From UBA1359 sp029570385 (GTDB taxonomy: Bacteria > Patescibacteriota > Patescibacteriia > Patescibacteriales > Patescibacteriaceae): DNA of 64,000 bases. The translations under genes were made by a program, and so were the position numbers. Every line of letters begins with the position of its first letter. Within the stretch, counting starts at the first letter, position 1. Shown here one piece after another: positions 31,862-40,449 of the stretch. The notes under the pieces are model-generated. The model was not told the DNA's origin and searched no databases. It saw only the letters and a program-made list of their open reading frames with translations. The stretch is taken from NCBI GenBank assembly GCA_035351315.1, contig DAOPVX010000001.1:57783-121782 (forward strand). Reading direction: 5' to 3'.

Positions 31862-33319
31862 ATGGCTGAAAAAATTAGCGAATATCAGGAACGCTTGGGG
31901 CGATTGGCCGATTTACGCCAAGCCGGGATTGATCCTTATCCGGCTCATTGTCGTCGCGAACAAACCAATGGTCAAGTTTTGGCCAATTTTGATCACTATT
32001 TATCTAGCGGCGAGACCGTTTACTTAGTCGGCCGGCTACGCACCTTACGTGAGCACGGTAATCTAAGTTTTGCTAATTTGCAAGACGGCACGGCTACTAT
32101 TCAATTGGCTTTTAGTAAAAAAGAATTAGGGGATAAATATAGGCAATTTTTAAAAATTATAGATATTGCTGATTTTGTGGCTGTCTCGGGCACGGTTTTT
32201 GTCACCCACACCGGTCAAAATAGTCTACTGGTGACCGATTGGCAATTAATTAGCAAAGCTTTGCGGCCGCTACCAGAGAAATGGCACGGTCTGCAAGATG
32301 ATGATGAGCGTTTGCGCAAGCGTTATTTGGATTTATTATTTAATGATCAGTTGCGCGAACTATTTGTCAAAAAAGCTAAATTTTGGCAGGTGACCCGTCG
32401 TTTTATGGTGGAGCACGACTTTTTGGAAGTGGAAACACCAACCCTAGAAATAACAACTGGCGGGGCTGAGGCTAATCCTTTTAGGACTTATCATCAAGAT
32501 TACGATACTGATGTTTTTTTGCGTATTTCAGTCGGCGAATTATGGCAGAAACGCTTAATGGCTGCCGGTTTTGACAAGACTTTTGAAATTGGTCGGGTTT
32601 TTCGCAATGAGGGCAGTAGCCCTGATCATCTGCAGGAATTCACTAATTTGGAATTTTATTGGGCCTATGCTGATTACCGCGATGGCATGAGATTAACCAA
32701 AGAGCTTTACCAAACACTAGCTCAAGAAGTTTTTGGCACCACCAAGTTCACTAGTAAAGGGTTAGATTTTGATTTAGCCGGCGAGTGGCCGGAGATTGAT
32801 TATCAGCAGGAGATTTTGCGCCAGACGGGCATTGATATTTTAGCGGTTAGCGAGCAGGCGATGCGTGATAAATTAGCCCAATTAGAAGTAAAGTATGATG
32901 GTAATAATCGCGAACGGTTAACTGATACTTTGTGGAAGTATTGCCGCAAAAACATTGCCGGCCCGGCTTTTGTTATCGGTCATCCCAAATTGATTTCACC
33001 ATTAGCTAAAGCTCGCCAGGATAATCCTGAGTTGACCGAGCGTTTTCAGATTCTGATTGCTGGTACCGAAATCGGCAATGGTTATTCCGAGCTTAATAAT
33101 CCGGTTGATCAGCGGGCGCGTTTTGAGGAGCAGCAGAAACTGCTGAAAGCCGGTGATAATGAGGCGATGATGCCGGATTGGGAATTTGTAGAAATGCTAG
33201 AGCACGGTATGCCGCCGACATGTGGTTTCGGTTTTGGCGAGCGTTTATTTGCTTGCCTGGCTGGTCAGCCGCTTCGAGAAGTTACCTTATTTCCTTTTAT
33301 GAAACCAAAGCAACAATAA
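31862..33319 (+). CDS. lysS: Lysyl-tRNA synthetase, class II
   Basis: 485 aa. An N-terminal OB-fold anticodon domain (about residues 50-150, VYLVGRLRTLREHGNLSFANLQDG) and a class II core: motif 1 around FMVEHDFLEVETPTLE, motif 2 FEIGRVFRNEG...HLQEFTNLEFYWAY, motif 3 GFGFGERLFACL. Charges tRNA-Lys. First gene of a probable lysS-serS-ftsQ transcript, with serS starting 4 nt after its stop. Confidence 0.95.
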   Translation: MAEKISEYQERLGRLADLRQAGIDPYPAHCRREQTNGQVLANFDHYLSSGETVYLVGRLRTLREHGNLSFANLQDGTATIQLAFSKKELGDKYRQFLKIIDIADFVAVSGTVFVTHTGQNSLLVTDWQLISKALRPLPEKWHGLQDDDERLRKRYLDLLFNDQLRELFVKKAKFWQVTRRFMVEHDFLEVETPTLEITTGGAEANPFRTYHQDYDTDVFLRISVGELWQKRLMAAGFDKTFEIGRVFRNEGSSPDHLQEFTNLEFYWAYADYRDGMRLTKELYQTLAQEVFGTTKFTSKGLDFDLAGEWPEIDYQQEILRQTGIDILAVSEQAMRDKLAQLEVKYDGNNRERLTDTLWKYCRKNIAGPAFVIGHPKLISPLAKARQDNPELTERFQILIAGTEIGNGYSELNNPVDQRARFEEQQKLLKAGDNEAMMPDWEFVEMLEHGMPPTCGFGFGERLFACLAGQPLREVTLFPFMKPKQQ

Positions 33320-33323
33320 TTTT

Positions 33324-34598
33324 ATGTTAGATCTAAAATATATCCGTGAGAATATTGATGAAGTTAAAGAAAATTGCCACTATCGTTTGGCTGATGTTGA
33401 TATTGACCGTTTAGTCAGCCTTGATGAGCAGCGGCGCAATCTACAACAGGAATTGGACGCTCAGCGTTCCCAGCGCAATGCTTGGTCTAAACAAAAGCCA
33501 ACGCCGGAACAGGTGGCTGATATCAAGGCTAATAATGAAGCAATTAAACAAGGCGAAGATAATCTAGCGAAAATTATTGAGCAACTAGATAGTTTATTAT
33601 TGGCTGTGCCCAATCAGACTGATGCGGCAGTAATTCGCAGTTTAAATGAAGAGGATAATCCGGTTCTCGAAGAACACGGTCAACCGGTTGAATTGGCTTT
33701 TACCCCTAAAGATCATCTAGCTTTGGCCGAGCAGTGGCAGTGGCTGGATTTTGAACGAGCGGCTAAAGTGACCGGGTCCAAATTCTATTATACTAGCAAT
33801 GATTTAGTTTGGTTAGAGTTAGCTTTAATTCAATATACCCTGTCCGTTATCGCTAAACATGGTTTTCAAGTGATGACCACTCCTGATCTGGCTAAAACCA
33901 GTATTATTGAGCGCTTGGGTTATAATCCGCGCGGCGAATCGACTCAGATTTATAATATTGCCAATAATGATTTGAGTTTGATTGGTACAGCTGAAATTAC
34001 CCTAGGGGGGTATCACCAAGGCGAGATTTTAAAGGGCGAGCAATTACCATTGCGTTATGCTGCTTTATCCCAGTGTTTTCGGACCGAGGCGGGGAGTTAT
34101 AGTAAGTTTGCTAAAGGTATTTTCCGTGTTCATCAATTTAATAAAGTGGAAATGTTCGTCTATTGCCGGCCGGAAGATAGTGCTCAGGAACATCAGCTAT
34201 TATTAGCGATTGAGAAAGAAATTTTTAGCGGTTTGGAGATTCCGTTTCGGGTTATTGACCATTGTACCGCTGATTTAGGCGCTCCAGCAGCTCGGACTTT
34301 TGATTTGGAGGCTTGGCTGCCTGGCAAGCCCAATCAAGATGGCCAAGCTGGCGACTGGGCGGAGATGACATCAGTGTCTAATTGCACCGATTATCAAGCT
34401 CGTGGTTTGGATATTAAGTATCAAGCTGCCGATGGACAAAAAGGTTTAGTTCACACTCTTAATGGAACCGGATTAGCTTTGACTCGCGCCATGATTGCTA
34501 TTGTAGAAAATCATCAGCAAGCCGATGGTCGGATTAAATTACCAGCTATTCTTAAATCATTTATACCAGTAGATTTATCATCAATGTTTTTTGCTTAA
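33324..34598 (+). CDS. serS: Seryl-tRNA synthetase
   Basis: 424 aa. MLDLKYIRENIDEVKENCHYR starts the N-terminal tRNA-binding coiled coil (about residues 28-98). Class II core: TTPDLAKTSIIERLGYNPRGE, LIGTAEITLGGYHQGEIL, motif 2 CFRTEAGSYSKFAKGIFRVHQFNKVEMF, motif 3 LNGTGLALTRAMIAIVENHQ. Charges tRNA-Ser. No SD. Confidence 0.96.
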   Translation: MLDLKYIRENIDEVKENCHYRLADVDIDRLVSLDEQRRNLQQELDAQRSQRNAWSKQKPTPEQVADIKANNEAIKQGEDNLAKIIEQLDSLLLAVPNQTDAAVIRSLNEEDNPVLEEHGQPVELAFTPKDHLALAEQWQWLDFERAAKVTGSKFYYTSNDLVWLELALIQYTLSVIAKHGFQVMTTPDLAKTSIIERLGYNPRGESTQIYNIANNDLSLIGTAEITLGGYHQGEILKGEQLPLRYAALSQCFRTEAGSYSKFAKGIFRVHQFNKVEMFVYCRPEDSAQEHQLLLAIEKEIFSGLEIPFRVIDHCTADLGAPAARTFDLEAWLPGKPNQDGQAGDWAEMTSVSNCTDYQARGLDIKYQAADGQKGLVHTLNGTGLALTRAMIAIVENHQQADGRIKLPAILKSFIPVDLSSMFFA

Positions 34599-34604
34599 AG
34601 CATT

Positions 34605-35444
34605 ATGAAGGCTCGCCCTCAGCCCAAGAAAAGTGTTGTTCTCTTAAATCAGCGCCCCAAGGCAGCTTCATTGCCGGCGCGGCGAATATCCAACAGCCCC
34701 AAAGGGGTTAATTGGCGTAAAATCGGTCGGGGAGCCGTGTTGATAGCGGCCATTGTCCTAATTGGCGGACTAATTTATGGACTACTTGGTTCACCTTATT
34801 TTAGGGCTTCTAGCGTTTCCATAGATGGCGCCCAGCTCTTAGATGCAAATATACTGCGTCAACAGTCGGAAACAGCGCTTCAGGGTCATGTTTGGCAGTT
34901 TTGGTCAGGTAATTTTTGGTTAGCTTCAAGTAAGCGATATTGCCGTCCGTTGCAAGAGTATAATTTAGTTAGTTGTCGTCTAAAGCGGCAATGGCCGAAC
35001 AAGTTGACGCTTAAGATTGAAGAAGAGCCAGTGGTAGCAATCTGGCAAGAAAATAACTGGTATTACTGGGTTGATCGGTTTGGACGGGTAGTTAAGCAAG
35101 AATCGCCCAACGCCGCTAGTGCTAAGCTTTATCCGGTGATTAAAAGCCGAGACACCTTAGTGACTGAGCGGCAAGTAGCCATTAATCCCGATTTCTGGCC
35201 ATTAATTATTGCTAGTCAGACCAACTGGCTAGGTTCAGTACCTCATAATTTTATTTTTAGTCAGCAAGAGCCTAACTCTATTCAGGCGGTTTTAGATAAT
35301 CAGCAAATTATCAAACTGACCATGCGAGAGAGCCTAGATAATCAATTAAGGCTATGGCAAGTCGGCCAAAGCAAGTTTGCCCAGCAGTTGAGTCAAGCCA
35401 AAGTGATTGATTTGCGCTACGGCGATCGGATTATTTTTCAATAA
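34605..35444 (+). CDS. ftsQ: FtsQ-like division protein with POTRA domain
   Basis: 279 aa. A basic cytoplasmic tail (residues 1-42), one membrane segment (about 44-64, GAVLIAAIVLIGGLIYGLLG), then YFRASSVSIDGAQLLDANILRQQSE, the start of a POTRA domain, and a beta-rich domain with LKRQWPNKLTLKIEEEPVVAIW, the FtsQ/DivIB signature region. Connects early and late divisome proteins through FtsL/FtsB. It lies outside the dcw operon here, behind serS. Confidence 0.85.
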   Translation: MKARPQPKKSVVLLNQRPKAASLPARRISNSPKGVNWRKIGRGAVLIAAIVLIGGLIYGLLGSPYFRASSVSIDGAQLLDANILRQQSETALQGHVWQFWSGNFWLASSKRYCRPLQEYNLVSCRLKRQWPNKLTLKIEEEPVVAIWQENNWYYWVDRFGRVVKQESPNAASAKLYPVIKSRDTLVTERQVAINPDFWPLIIASQTNWLGSVPHNFIFSQQEPNSIQAVLDNQQIIKLTMRESLDNQLRLWQVGQSKFAQQLSQAKVIDLRYGDRIIFQ

Positions 35445-35468
35445 TAAATAATAAGTTTAATAAATAAT

Positions 35469-35618
35469 ATGGATGAACAAATCTTCAAGCTAGTCTTCTT
35501 CTTAGCCGTTCTCGTTTTCTGTATCTTAGTGGTCGGTATTTTTCTATTGCTCTGCAAAATTTTATTACTCTTCAGCCCAGAACTGCATTTAATGGGTATG
35601 GTTTTGACTTACCCATAA
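35469..35618 (+). CDS. Small membrane protein, 49 aa
   Basis: ATG at 35469, TAA at 35616-35618, 49 aa. Residues 7-36 form one long hydrophobic segment (KLVFFLAVLVFCILVVGIFL and on), with an acidic N-terminus (MDEQ). No SD. The 3' end carries a 7-bp perfect inverted repeat (35592-35598 / 35610-35616). Could be a real small envelope protein or a chance hydrophobic ORF; the 344-bp stretch has no better candidate. Confidence 0.4.
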   Translation: MDEQIFKLVFFLAVLVFCILVVGIFLLLCKILLLFSPELHLMGMVLTYP

Positions 35619-35723
35619 AGCACACTAGAGGAAACAGATCAGGGCCACTCTAGCTACTATGTCGTATAAGATGTATTGTGCGACATTATGACTAGCGCTC
35701 CCCGCAGCGGCTTTGAGCTTATA
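35619..35723. other. Non-coding stretch with small inverted repeats
   Basis: No ORF or RNA gene recognised. Two imperfectly spaced inverted repeats are visible: CTAGAG (35625-35630) / CTCTAG (35648-35653) and ATGTCG (35659-35664) / CGACAT (35681-35686). Confidence 0.4.
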
Positions 35724-35751
35724 ATAAAAAAATCGGCAACTATCGCCGATT
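35724..35751 (-). terminator. Terminator of the minus-strand pseudopilin/peptidase genes
   Basis: AATCGGC (35731-35737) / GCCGATT (35745-35751), loop of 7; on the minus strand a run of T follows. On the plus strand only an interrupted T tract follows. Confidence 0.75.
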
Positions 35752-35788
35752 CTTTATTGATTCTATTTAATTATCCTTTAGGTAATAT

Positions 35789-36361
35789 TTATTTTTTTAT
35801 TGGATTAGCAAAAGCGCCAACCACATAATCAAATTCGTCTTGCCAATTACGATTTTTGCATAAGAACCCGCTACCGGTAAATTGGCTAGCTTTATTATTT
35901 AAACCGCCACTGTCAGTTTCTAAATCGCGAATGCCTAGAACATAAAATTGGCCTTGGCCACGTGGGCAATATTGACCATCATCTTGGTAGACTTGATAGC
36001 GGAATGTATAGTCAATCCCCTTGTTTTCATCATATTTAGAAATCGGATCAGCCGCAAAATTGGCCGGCAAAAATCCTTTTTCCACTAATGGCGCGATAAA
36101 ACGTTGATCGCTAGCATTACGATAGCCCAAATCCCAATTGCCAACATCATGATCACCGGCTGGAAATTCACGGTATTGATTGAAATATTGATTGATAGCT
36201 GATTGGATTATTTTTAGATTGGCAATTCTAATTTGGTCGCGCTGTTTGGCTTGATTGATTGACCAATAAGTAAAGCCGGCACTGATGACCAGCAATAAGG
36301 TGCTTAAGATTAAAATAGCTTCTAACGGCCCAAATCCGGGCTTGGAACGATGATAAGTCAT
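35789..36361 (-). CDS. Type IV pilin-like (pseudopilin) protein
   Basis: 190 aa. Short basic leader, then GFGPLEAILILSTLLLVISAGFTYW: a prepilin-type N-terminus with Gly before the cleavage site and a Glu at position 5 of the mature helix, though the usual FTLIE is altered to FGPLE. The rest has the pilin globular pattern with Cys residues near the end (YCPRGQ and GFLCKNRNW), which may form the D-loop disulfide. CPR cells often carry type IV pili. It starts 5 nt after the M23 peptidase gene. Confidence 0.7.
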   Translation of the reverse strand: MTYHRSKPGFGPLEAILILSTLLLVISAGFTYWSINQAKQRDQIRIANLKIIQSAINQYFNQYREFPAGDHDVGNWDLGYRNASDQRFIAPLVEKGFLPANFAADPISKYDENKGIDYTFRYQVYQDDGQYCPRGQGQFYVLGIRDLETDSGGLNNKASQFTGSGFLCKNRNWQDEFDYVVGAFANPIKK

Positions 36362-36366
36362 GGTGA

Positions 36367-37629
36367 TTAAGGTAGATAAGCTAAAGGATCAACTGGAATG
36401 CCGTTGAGACGGACTTCAAAATGCAAATGCGGTCCGGTGGTTAATTTACCGGCACCAGGCGTGCCAGGCATGCCGCCGCTGTAGCCAATCACTTGGCCGG
36501 CGGTCACATAGGCGTCTTCTTTAGTGGCAATCCTAGAAATATGGCCGTAAACCGTGGCTAGGCCATTATCGTGAACAATCATAATATAGCTATAACCCAT
36601 GCCGGCATCTTTAGCGGCGGCCACATAGCCATTACTGGCGGCCACTACGGCCGTTCCTTGGCTGGCGCGGATATCAATGGCCGGGTGCTCAAAAAGGTAG
36701 CGGAAAGGATATTCTGGATCATGAAAATAAGTGCTAACGTAATTTTTTGGCACTGGCCAAATTAGACCGGATGAACTATTGCTACTAGATTTTTTTTGAT
36801 TGGTCTTAGGTTTATTAGCTTCAATCAGGGCCAATTTTTGCCGGACGCTTTTTTCCAAACTACTGATTTCAGCATTAGCTTGAGCCTGTTCTTGTTTCGC
36901 CGCCGCCAGCAGATTTTGATACTGACTTTCTGACAGCTGAGTCTGCTCGAGAATAAAGCTTTTATCTTGTTTTTCTTGGTCTAATGAATTTCTTTTGTCA
37001 GCTAGAACTTTTTGCAATTCAGCCAATTGCTGATGCTTGATATCTAAGGCGGCTTGTTGTTCTTCCAGAGAATTTTTAAGTTTCCGCAAATCTTCTAATT
37101 GATCGCGAACACCGCTACTAATATCGTTAAGATACTTGATTTCATTTAAGAATTCGGAAAAAGAATCGTTTAATAAGATAATCTCCAGAGCGCTTTTGCT
37201 CCCCTGCTGATTAATGGTTTTGAGCAGATTACCGAGCTTGGTTTTATTTTGGTCAATTGATTGGTCTTTATCGGCAATTTCTAGCTCTAGGCTGCGTAAT
37301 TCTAAATTGGTTTGTTCCATTTCCAGCTCAGTGCCCTGTATATCTAATTCAGCTTCAGCGATTTTACTATCCAGAATGGTCAGTTGGTTATTGAGAGTGG
37401 CTTTTTCACTTTGTTTTTCAGCCACTAATTGCTGATAATAGCGTTGTTGGTCGCGCAGCTTGGTTAGGGAGTTTTTTTTAGCGTTAATTTGGCTATTAAG
37501 TTGATTAACCTCGTCTTCGTAGCTGCCGCGCGCTGGCTGTGGATGATAAGCAACCAAGCATAAAAATAAAGACAAACTAATGATTATTAGGCTGCCTGAT
37601 AATATTTTTTGATAGCGACAGTTTTTCAT
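36367..37629 (-). CDS. EnvC-like M23 peptidase with long coiled coil
   Basis: 420 aa. Signal peptide or anchor (about residues 10-33), a long coiled coil (about 37-270), then a LytM/M23 domain (about 295-420). The metal ligands fit: HPAIDIRASQGTAVVAAS gives the first His and Asp, and TTGPHLHFEVRLNGIPVDP the HxH. A functional zinc endopeptidase is therefore likely, unlike E. coli EnvC, which is degenerate and activates amidases. Acts on peptidoglycan at division or for remodelling. A TATAAT box on this strand at 37636-37641 lies only 6 nt from the ATG. Confidence 0.88.
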   Translation of the reverse strand: MKNCRYQKILSGSLIIISLSLFLCLVAYHPQPARGSYEDEVNQLNSQINAKKNSLTKLRDQQRYYQQLVAEKQSEKATLNNQLTILDSKIAEAELDIQGTELEMEQTNLELRSLELEIADKDQSIDQNKTKLGNLLKTINQQGSKSALEIILLNDSFSEFLNEIKYLNDISSGVRDQLEDLRKLKNSLEEQQAALDIKHQQLAELQKVLADKRNSLDQEKQDKSFILEQTQLSESQYQNLLAAAKQEQAQANAEISSLEKSVRQKLALIEANKPKTNQKKSSSNSSSGLIWPVPKNYVSTYFHDPEYPFRYLFEHPAIDIRASQGTAVVAASNGYVAAAKDAGMGYSYIMIVHDNGLATVYGHISRIATKEDAYVTAGQVIGYSGGMPGTPGAGKLTTGPHLHFEVRLNGIPVDPLAYLP

Positions 37630-37635
37630 GGTTAA

Positions 37636-37641
37636 ATTATA
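37636..37641 (-). promoter_or_regulatory. -10 box next to the M23 gene, leaderless transcript likely
   Basis: On the minus strand TATAAT is 6 nt upstream of the ATG at 37629, so the transcript would begin at the start codon. The -35 is weak (TATGCA, 17-bp spacer). Confidence 0.5.
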
Positions 37642-37651
37642 CTATTTTTTA

Positions 37652-39127
37652 TTAAACTTGCATAGACTGCAGGGCGCGTCGTAGACGTTTGATAGTTACT
37701 GTTTGACCAAGAATGTCAGCTAATTCAAATGGACTGGGGCTGGCAGCCAGGCCACTCAGGGCAACTCGCCAAGGCCAGAGATGATCGCCGTTAGATAAAT
37801 TATTCTTTTGCAGAAAATCCATAGTAGCTGTCTGTAGCTTAGCGGTTTCCCAATCGGCTTGGGGATAATTTTTTAAAAAATTAATAACCGTTTTTAGGGC
37901 CTCAATAGTGGCGGCTGGCGTTGATTTTTTCCAAACTAATAGAGCTGGGTCATAATTAAGCTGATCCAGATATAGGTTGCGACTCAACTCCCCGATTTCA
38001 TTCAGATTTTTAAGTCGCTCTTGATATAGTTTAGCTATTTTTAGGCTAAAATTAAATTCTTTTTTGAATTTTTCAGTAGTTAATGCCTGATTTTCTGTTA
38101 AATATGGGATTAATAATTCAGCTAATTGTTCAGTCGGCAGCTGGCGTAAGTGATAGCCATTAAGAAAATTGAGTTTATCTAGGTCAAAAATAGCCGGACT
38201 GCTATTGATTTTACGATAATCAAATTGGCTGATTAAGTCGGTCCAGCTAGTGAAGATTTCTTGATCGCCTTGCGGATGCCAACCCAAAAGAACGCAGAAA
38301 TTAATTAAAGCTAGCGGCAGATAGCCTTTGTCCAAAAACTGTTCAACAAAAACATCGCCTTGGCGTTTACTCAGTTTGCCGCCATCTTTATTAAGTATTA
38401 GTGGTAGATGAATGAATTCGGGTGGTGTCCAGCCAAAAGCCTGATAAAGTAGAATATTTTTAGGAAAAGACGGCAGCCACTCAGCCCCGCGGGTAACATG
38501 ACTGATTTCCATTAAGTGATCATCAATAACGCTAGCCAGTTGATAGGTCGGAATGCCATTAGACTTCATCAAAACCTGATCATCAAGGTCACTGGCCGCA
38601 AAAGTGATGGCGCCGCGTAAAGCATCAATGACGGTTATTTCGCCTTTGGTTGGCATTTTTTGTCGAATAACATATTTTTCACCAGCCGCTAAGCGCTGAG
38701 CGATCTCTTTGGCGCTGAGTCTGCGGCAAGCTCGATCATAGCGCGGCGGTAAATGACTGGCCGTTTGGTCGGCGCGCAATTTTTCTAAGCGCTCTTGACT
38801 ACAAAAGCAATAATAAGCTTTACCGCTATCAATTAGTTTTTGGGCGTAATGTTGATAAATATCGAGGCGTTCAGTTTGGACATAAGGGCCATAACCGCCG
38901 CCAATATGCGGACCTTCATCAAATTTAATGCCAAGTTGAGCCAGTACTTTAATCAAACTATCTTCGGCTCCTTGGACTCGTCGCTTGTTGTCGGTATCTT
39001 CAATTCGTAAAATAAAATGGCCGCGGAGTTGCTTGGCGGTTAAATAACCAAAAATAGCAGTGCGTAAATTGCCTAGATGAAGAAAACCGGTTGGTGATGG
39101 AGCTAAGCGCAAGCGAGCGTCAGGCAT
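37652..39127 (-). CDS. gltX: Glutamyl-tRNA synthetase
   Basis: 491 aa class I synthetase. The HIGH motif is HLGN in LAPSPTGFLHLGNLRTAIF, preceded by the Glu-pocket Arg; KMSKS is GGKLSKRQGDVFVEQF. A Cys cluster (YYCFCSQERL...CRRL) resembles the zinc site of many bacterial enzymes. The C-terminal anticodon domain is present. With GatB also encoded in this window, the enzyme may be non-discriminating and also charge tRNA-Gln with Glu; sequence alone does not decide. Confidence 0.95.
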   Translation of the reverse strand: MPDARLRLAPSPTGFLHLGNLRTAIFGYLTAKQLRGHFILRIEDTDNKRRVQGAEDSLIKVLAQLGIKFDEGPHIGGGYGPYVQTERLDIYQHYAQKLIDSGKAYYCFCSQERLEKLRADQTASHLPPRYDRACRRLSAKEIAQRLAAGEKYVIRQKMPTKGEITVIDALRGAITFAASDLDDQVLMKSNGIPTYQLASVIDDHLMEISHVTRGAEWLPSFPKNILLYQAFGWTPPEFIHLPLILNKDGGKLSKRQGDVFVEQFLDKGYLPLALINFCVLLGWHPQGDQEIFTSWTDLISQFDYRKINSSPAIFDLDKLNFLNGYHLRQLPTEQLAELLIPYLTENQALTTEKFKKEFNFSLKIAKLYQERLKNLNEIGELSRNLYLDQLNYDPALLVWKKSTPAATIEALKTVINFLKNYPQADWETAKLQTATMDFLQKNNLSNGDHLWPWRVALSGLAASPSPFELADILGQTVTIKRLRRALQSMQV

Positions 39128-39160
39128 AGGGAATAAATAGGGTTAATAACCATTATGTTA

Positions 39161-39189
39161 ATTATAGCTAATTGACTAACCATTGGCAA
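39161..39189 (-). promoter_or_regulatory. gltX promoter
   Basis: On the minus strand TTGCCA (39184-39189), 17-bp spacer, TATAAT (39161-39166); start near 39154, about 27 nt before the ATG. Back to back with the plus-strand promoter at 39196. Confidence 0.8.
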
Positions 39190-39195
39190 ACTTAA

Positions 39196-39223
39196 TTGAC
39201 AAAACTATTGGTTTTAGTAATAT
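39196..39223 (+). promoter_or_regulatory. Promoter of the small secreted protein gene
   Basis: TTGACA (39196-39201), 16-bp spacer, TAATAT (39218-39223). Divergent from the gltX promoter with only 6 bp between the -35 boxes. Confidence 0.75.
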
Positions 39224-39258
39224 ATGGTTATTCTGTCAAAAAAAAGGAGGTTAAAAAA

Positions 39259-39651
39259 ATGAGCAGAATTTGTACATTAATAATCCTGTTAACTATCAGC
39301 TTAATGTTAGCTGGTCAGTCAACAGGTCGCGTTAATTTTAAATACCAGTCACGGTGCTATCCAGATGTAGTCTGGTATGGCACCAGTAGCGGTCTGTATA
39401 CGGCGCACCATTGTGCCGGACTAACTGACCGTAACCAAATACAATCTCGTAACAATGAGATTGTTATTAAAAATATCATTGATTTGTATGAAGAACTTGG
39501 CTCTTCATACAATACTGTCCTAGTAGCCATTTATGATGGCCAGTATTACCAGACCTTTAGTCTGGACACTGGCCATGTATTTCGGGTCAGCCCACCCCAA
39601 GCTATTACCAGATTAGCTTGGGACAAAATCAAAAAGAATGGGCTTAAATAG
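39259..39651 (+). CDS. Small secreted protein of unknown function, hairpin-saturated gene
   Basis: 130 aa from the ATG at 39259, fixed by SD AAGGAGG (39244-39250, 8-nt spacer). Signal peptide (about residues 1-20: RICTLIILLTISLMLAGQ), then a soluble domain with two cysteines (SRCYPDVVWYG and TAHHCAGL). No family recognised. Lone plus-strand gene among minus-strand ones. Coding DNA is rich in perfect stems: 39484-39512 (11 bp), nested 39536-39576 (outer 9 bp, inner 6 bp) and 39596-39622 (9 bp). Confidence 0.75.
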   Translation: MSRICTLIILLTISLMLAGQSTGRVNFKYQSRCYPDVVWYGTSSGLYTAHHCAGLTDRNQIQSRNNEIVIKNIIDLYEELGSSYNTVLVAIYDGQYYQTFSLDTGHVFRVSPPQAITRLAWDKIKKNGLK

Positions 39652-39685
39652 TCCATTCACCTTTTCTCCATATTCTCAAAACTTT

Positions 39686-39717
39686 ACCGCTAACCCTATC
39701 AGTCGTTAGCGGTTTTT
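39686..39717 (+). terminator. Terminator of the small secreted protein gene
   Basis: ACCGCTAAC (39686-39694) / GTTAGCGGT (39704-39712), 9 bp with a 9-nt loop, then TTTTT. It overlaps the 3' end of the convergent WecG/TagA-like gene, whose stop codon lies in the stem. Confidence 0.88.
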
Positions 39718-40449
39718 ATTTTTATAGCGCCAGATTATAAATCGCCAGCTAAAAACAGCAACAGCATTCCAGATACGCCGCCAACGCCAAGGCTGCTGAA
39801 TTAGTCGCCATAGCCACTCCAGTCCGCAGCGCCGCCATAATTGGGGCGCTCTTTTGATACGGCCGATGATAAAATCAAAGCTGCCGCCAATACCAATCAT
39901 AATGCGGCAACTCGGCCAAGTTGTTTGATGTTTGGCTAAAAAGTATTCCTGATAAGGCGCGCCTAATGAGCAGAAAACCAATCGTGGTTGAAAATCGTTT
40001 AATCGTGATAGTTGTCGCTGGCCCAAATAACCATTGCGACCGCAGTCTTCAATTAGACAACGGAGTTTAGGAAATTTAGTCAACAAAGCCGGCCGTAGAA
40101 TCGCCGCCGGCGACAGCCCGCCACGCCAATTAATAATCGCTATGGGCCAACCATTCTTTTCAGCCTGAATTAATAAGTCGGCCGTTAAGTCAGCACCGGT
40201 ATGACGGATTAATTTTTGGCCGTAAGTTAAAGCGGCTAGACTTAAACCGAAGCCATCTGGTAAAGATAAATCGGCTTGATTAAGGATATTGCTGAAGGTT
40301 TGATTTTTTTGGGCAGCCAGCGTAAATTCTGGATTAACTGTAACAATCAGATGATTTTGCTGGCTAGCTAAATAAACCGCCAAACGTTGTTGTAATGCTT
40401 GGCCGGTTAAATTGTCCAAGCGGACACCTAATATTTTAATGGTTGACAT
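39706..40449 (-). CDS. WecG/TagA/CpsF-family glycosyltransferase (GT26)
   Basis: 247 aa, normal for GT26. Shows LGVRLDNLTGQALQQRLAVYL, IVTVNPEFTLAAQ, LSLPDGFGLSLAAL and the GTR-like RLVFCSLGAPYQEYFL and MIGIGGSFDFIIGRIKRAPQLW. These enzymes add ManNAc(A)-type sugars to lipid-linked GlcNAc in wall teichoic acid, ECA or exopolysaccharide assembly at the cytoplasmic membrane face. Its start overlaps the AlkD-like gene by 14 nt. Confidence 0.9.
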   Translation of the reverse strand: MSTIKILGVRLDNLTGQALQQRLAVYLASQQNHLIVTVNPEFTLAAQKNQTFSNILNQADLSLPDGFGLSLAALTYGQKLIRHTGADLTADLLIQAEKNGWPIAIINWRGGLSPAAILRPALLTKFPKLRCLIEDCGRNGYLGQRQLSRLNDFQPRLVFCSLGAPYQEYFLAKHQTTWPSCRIMIGIGGSFDFIIGRIKRAPQLWRRCGLEWLWRLIQQPWRWRRIWNAVAVFSWRFIIWRYKNKNR

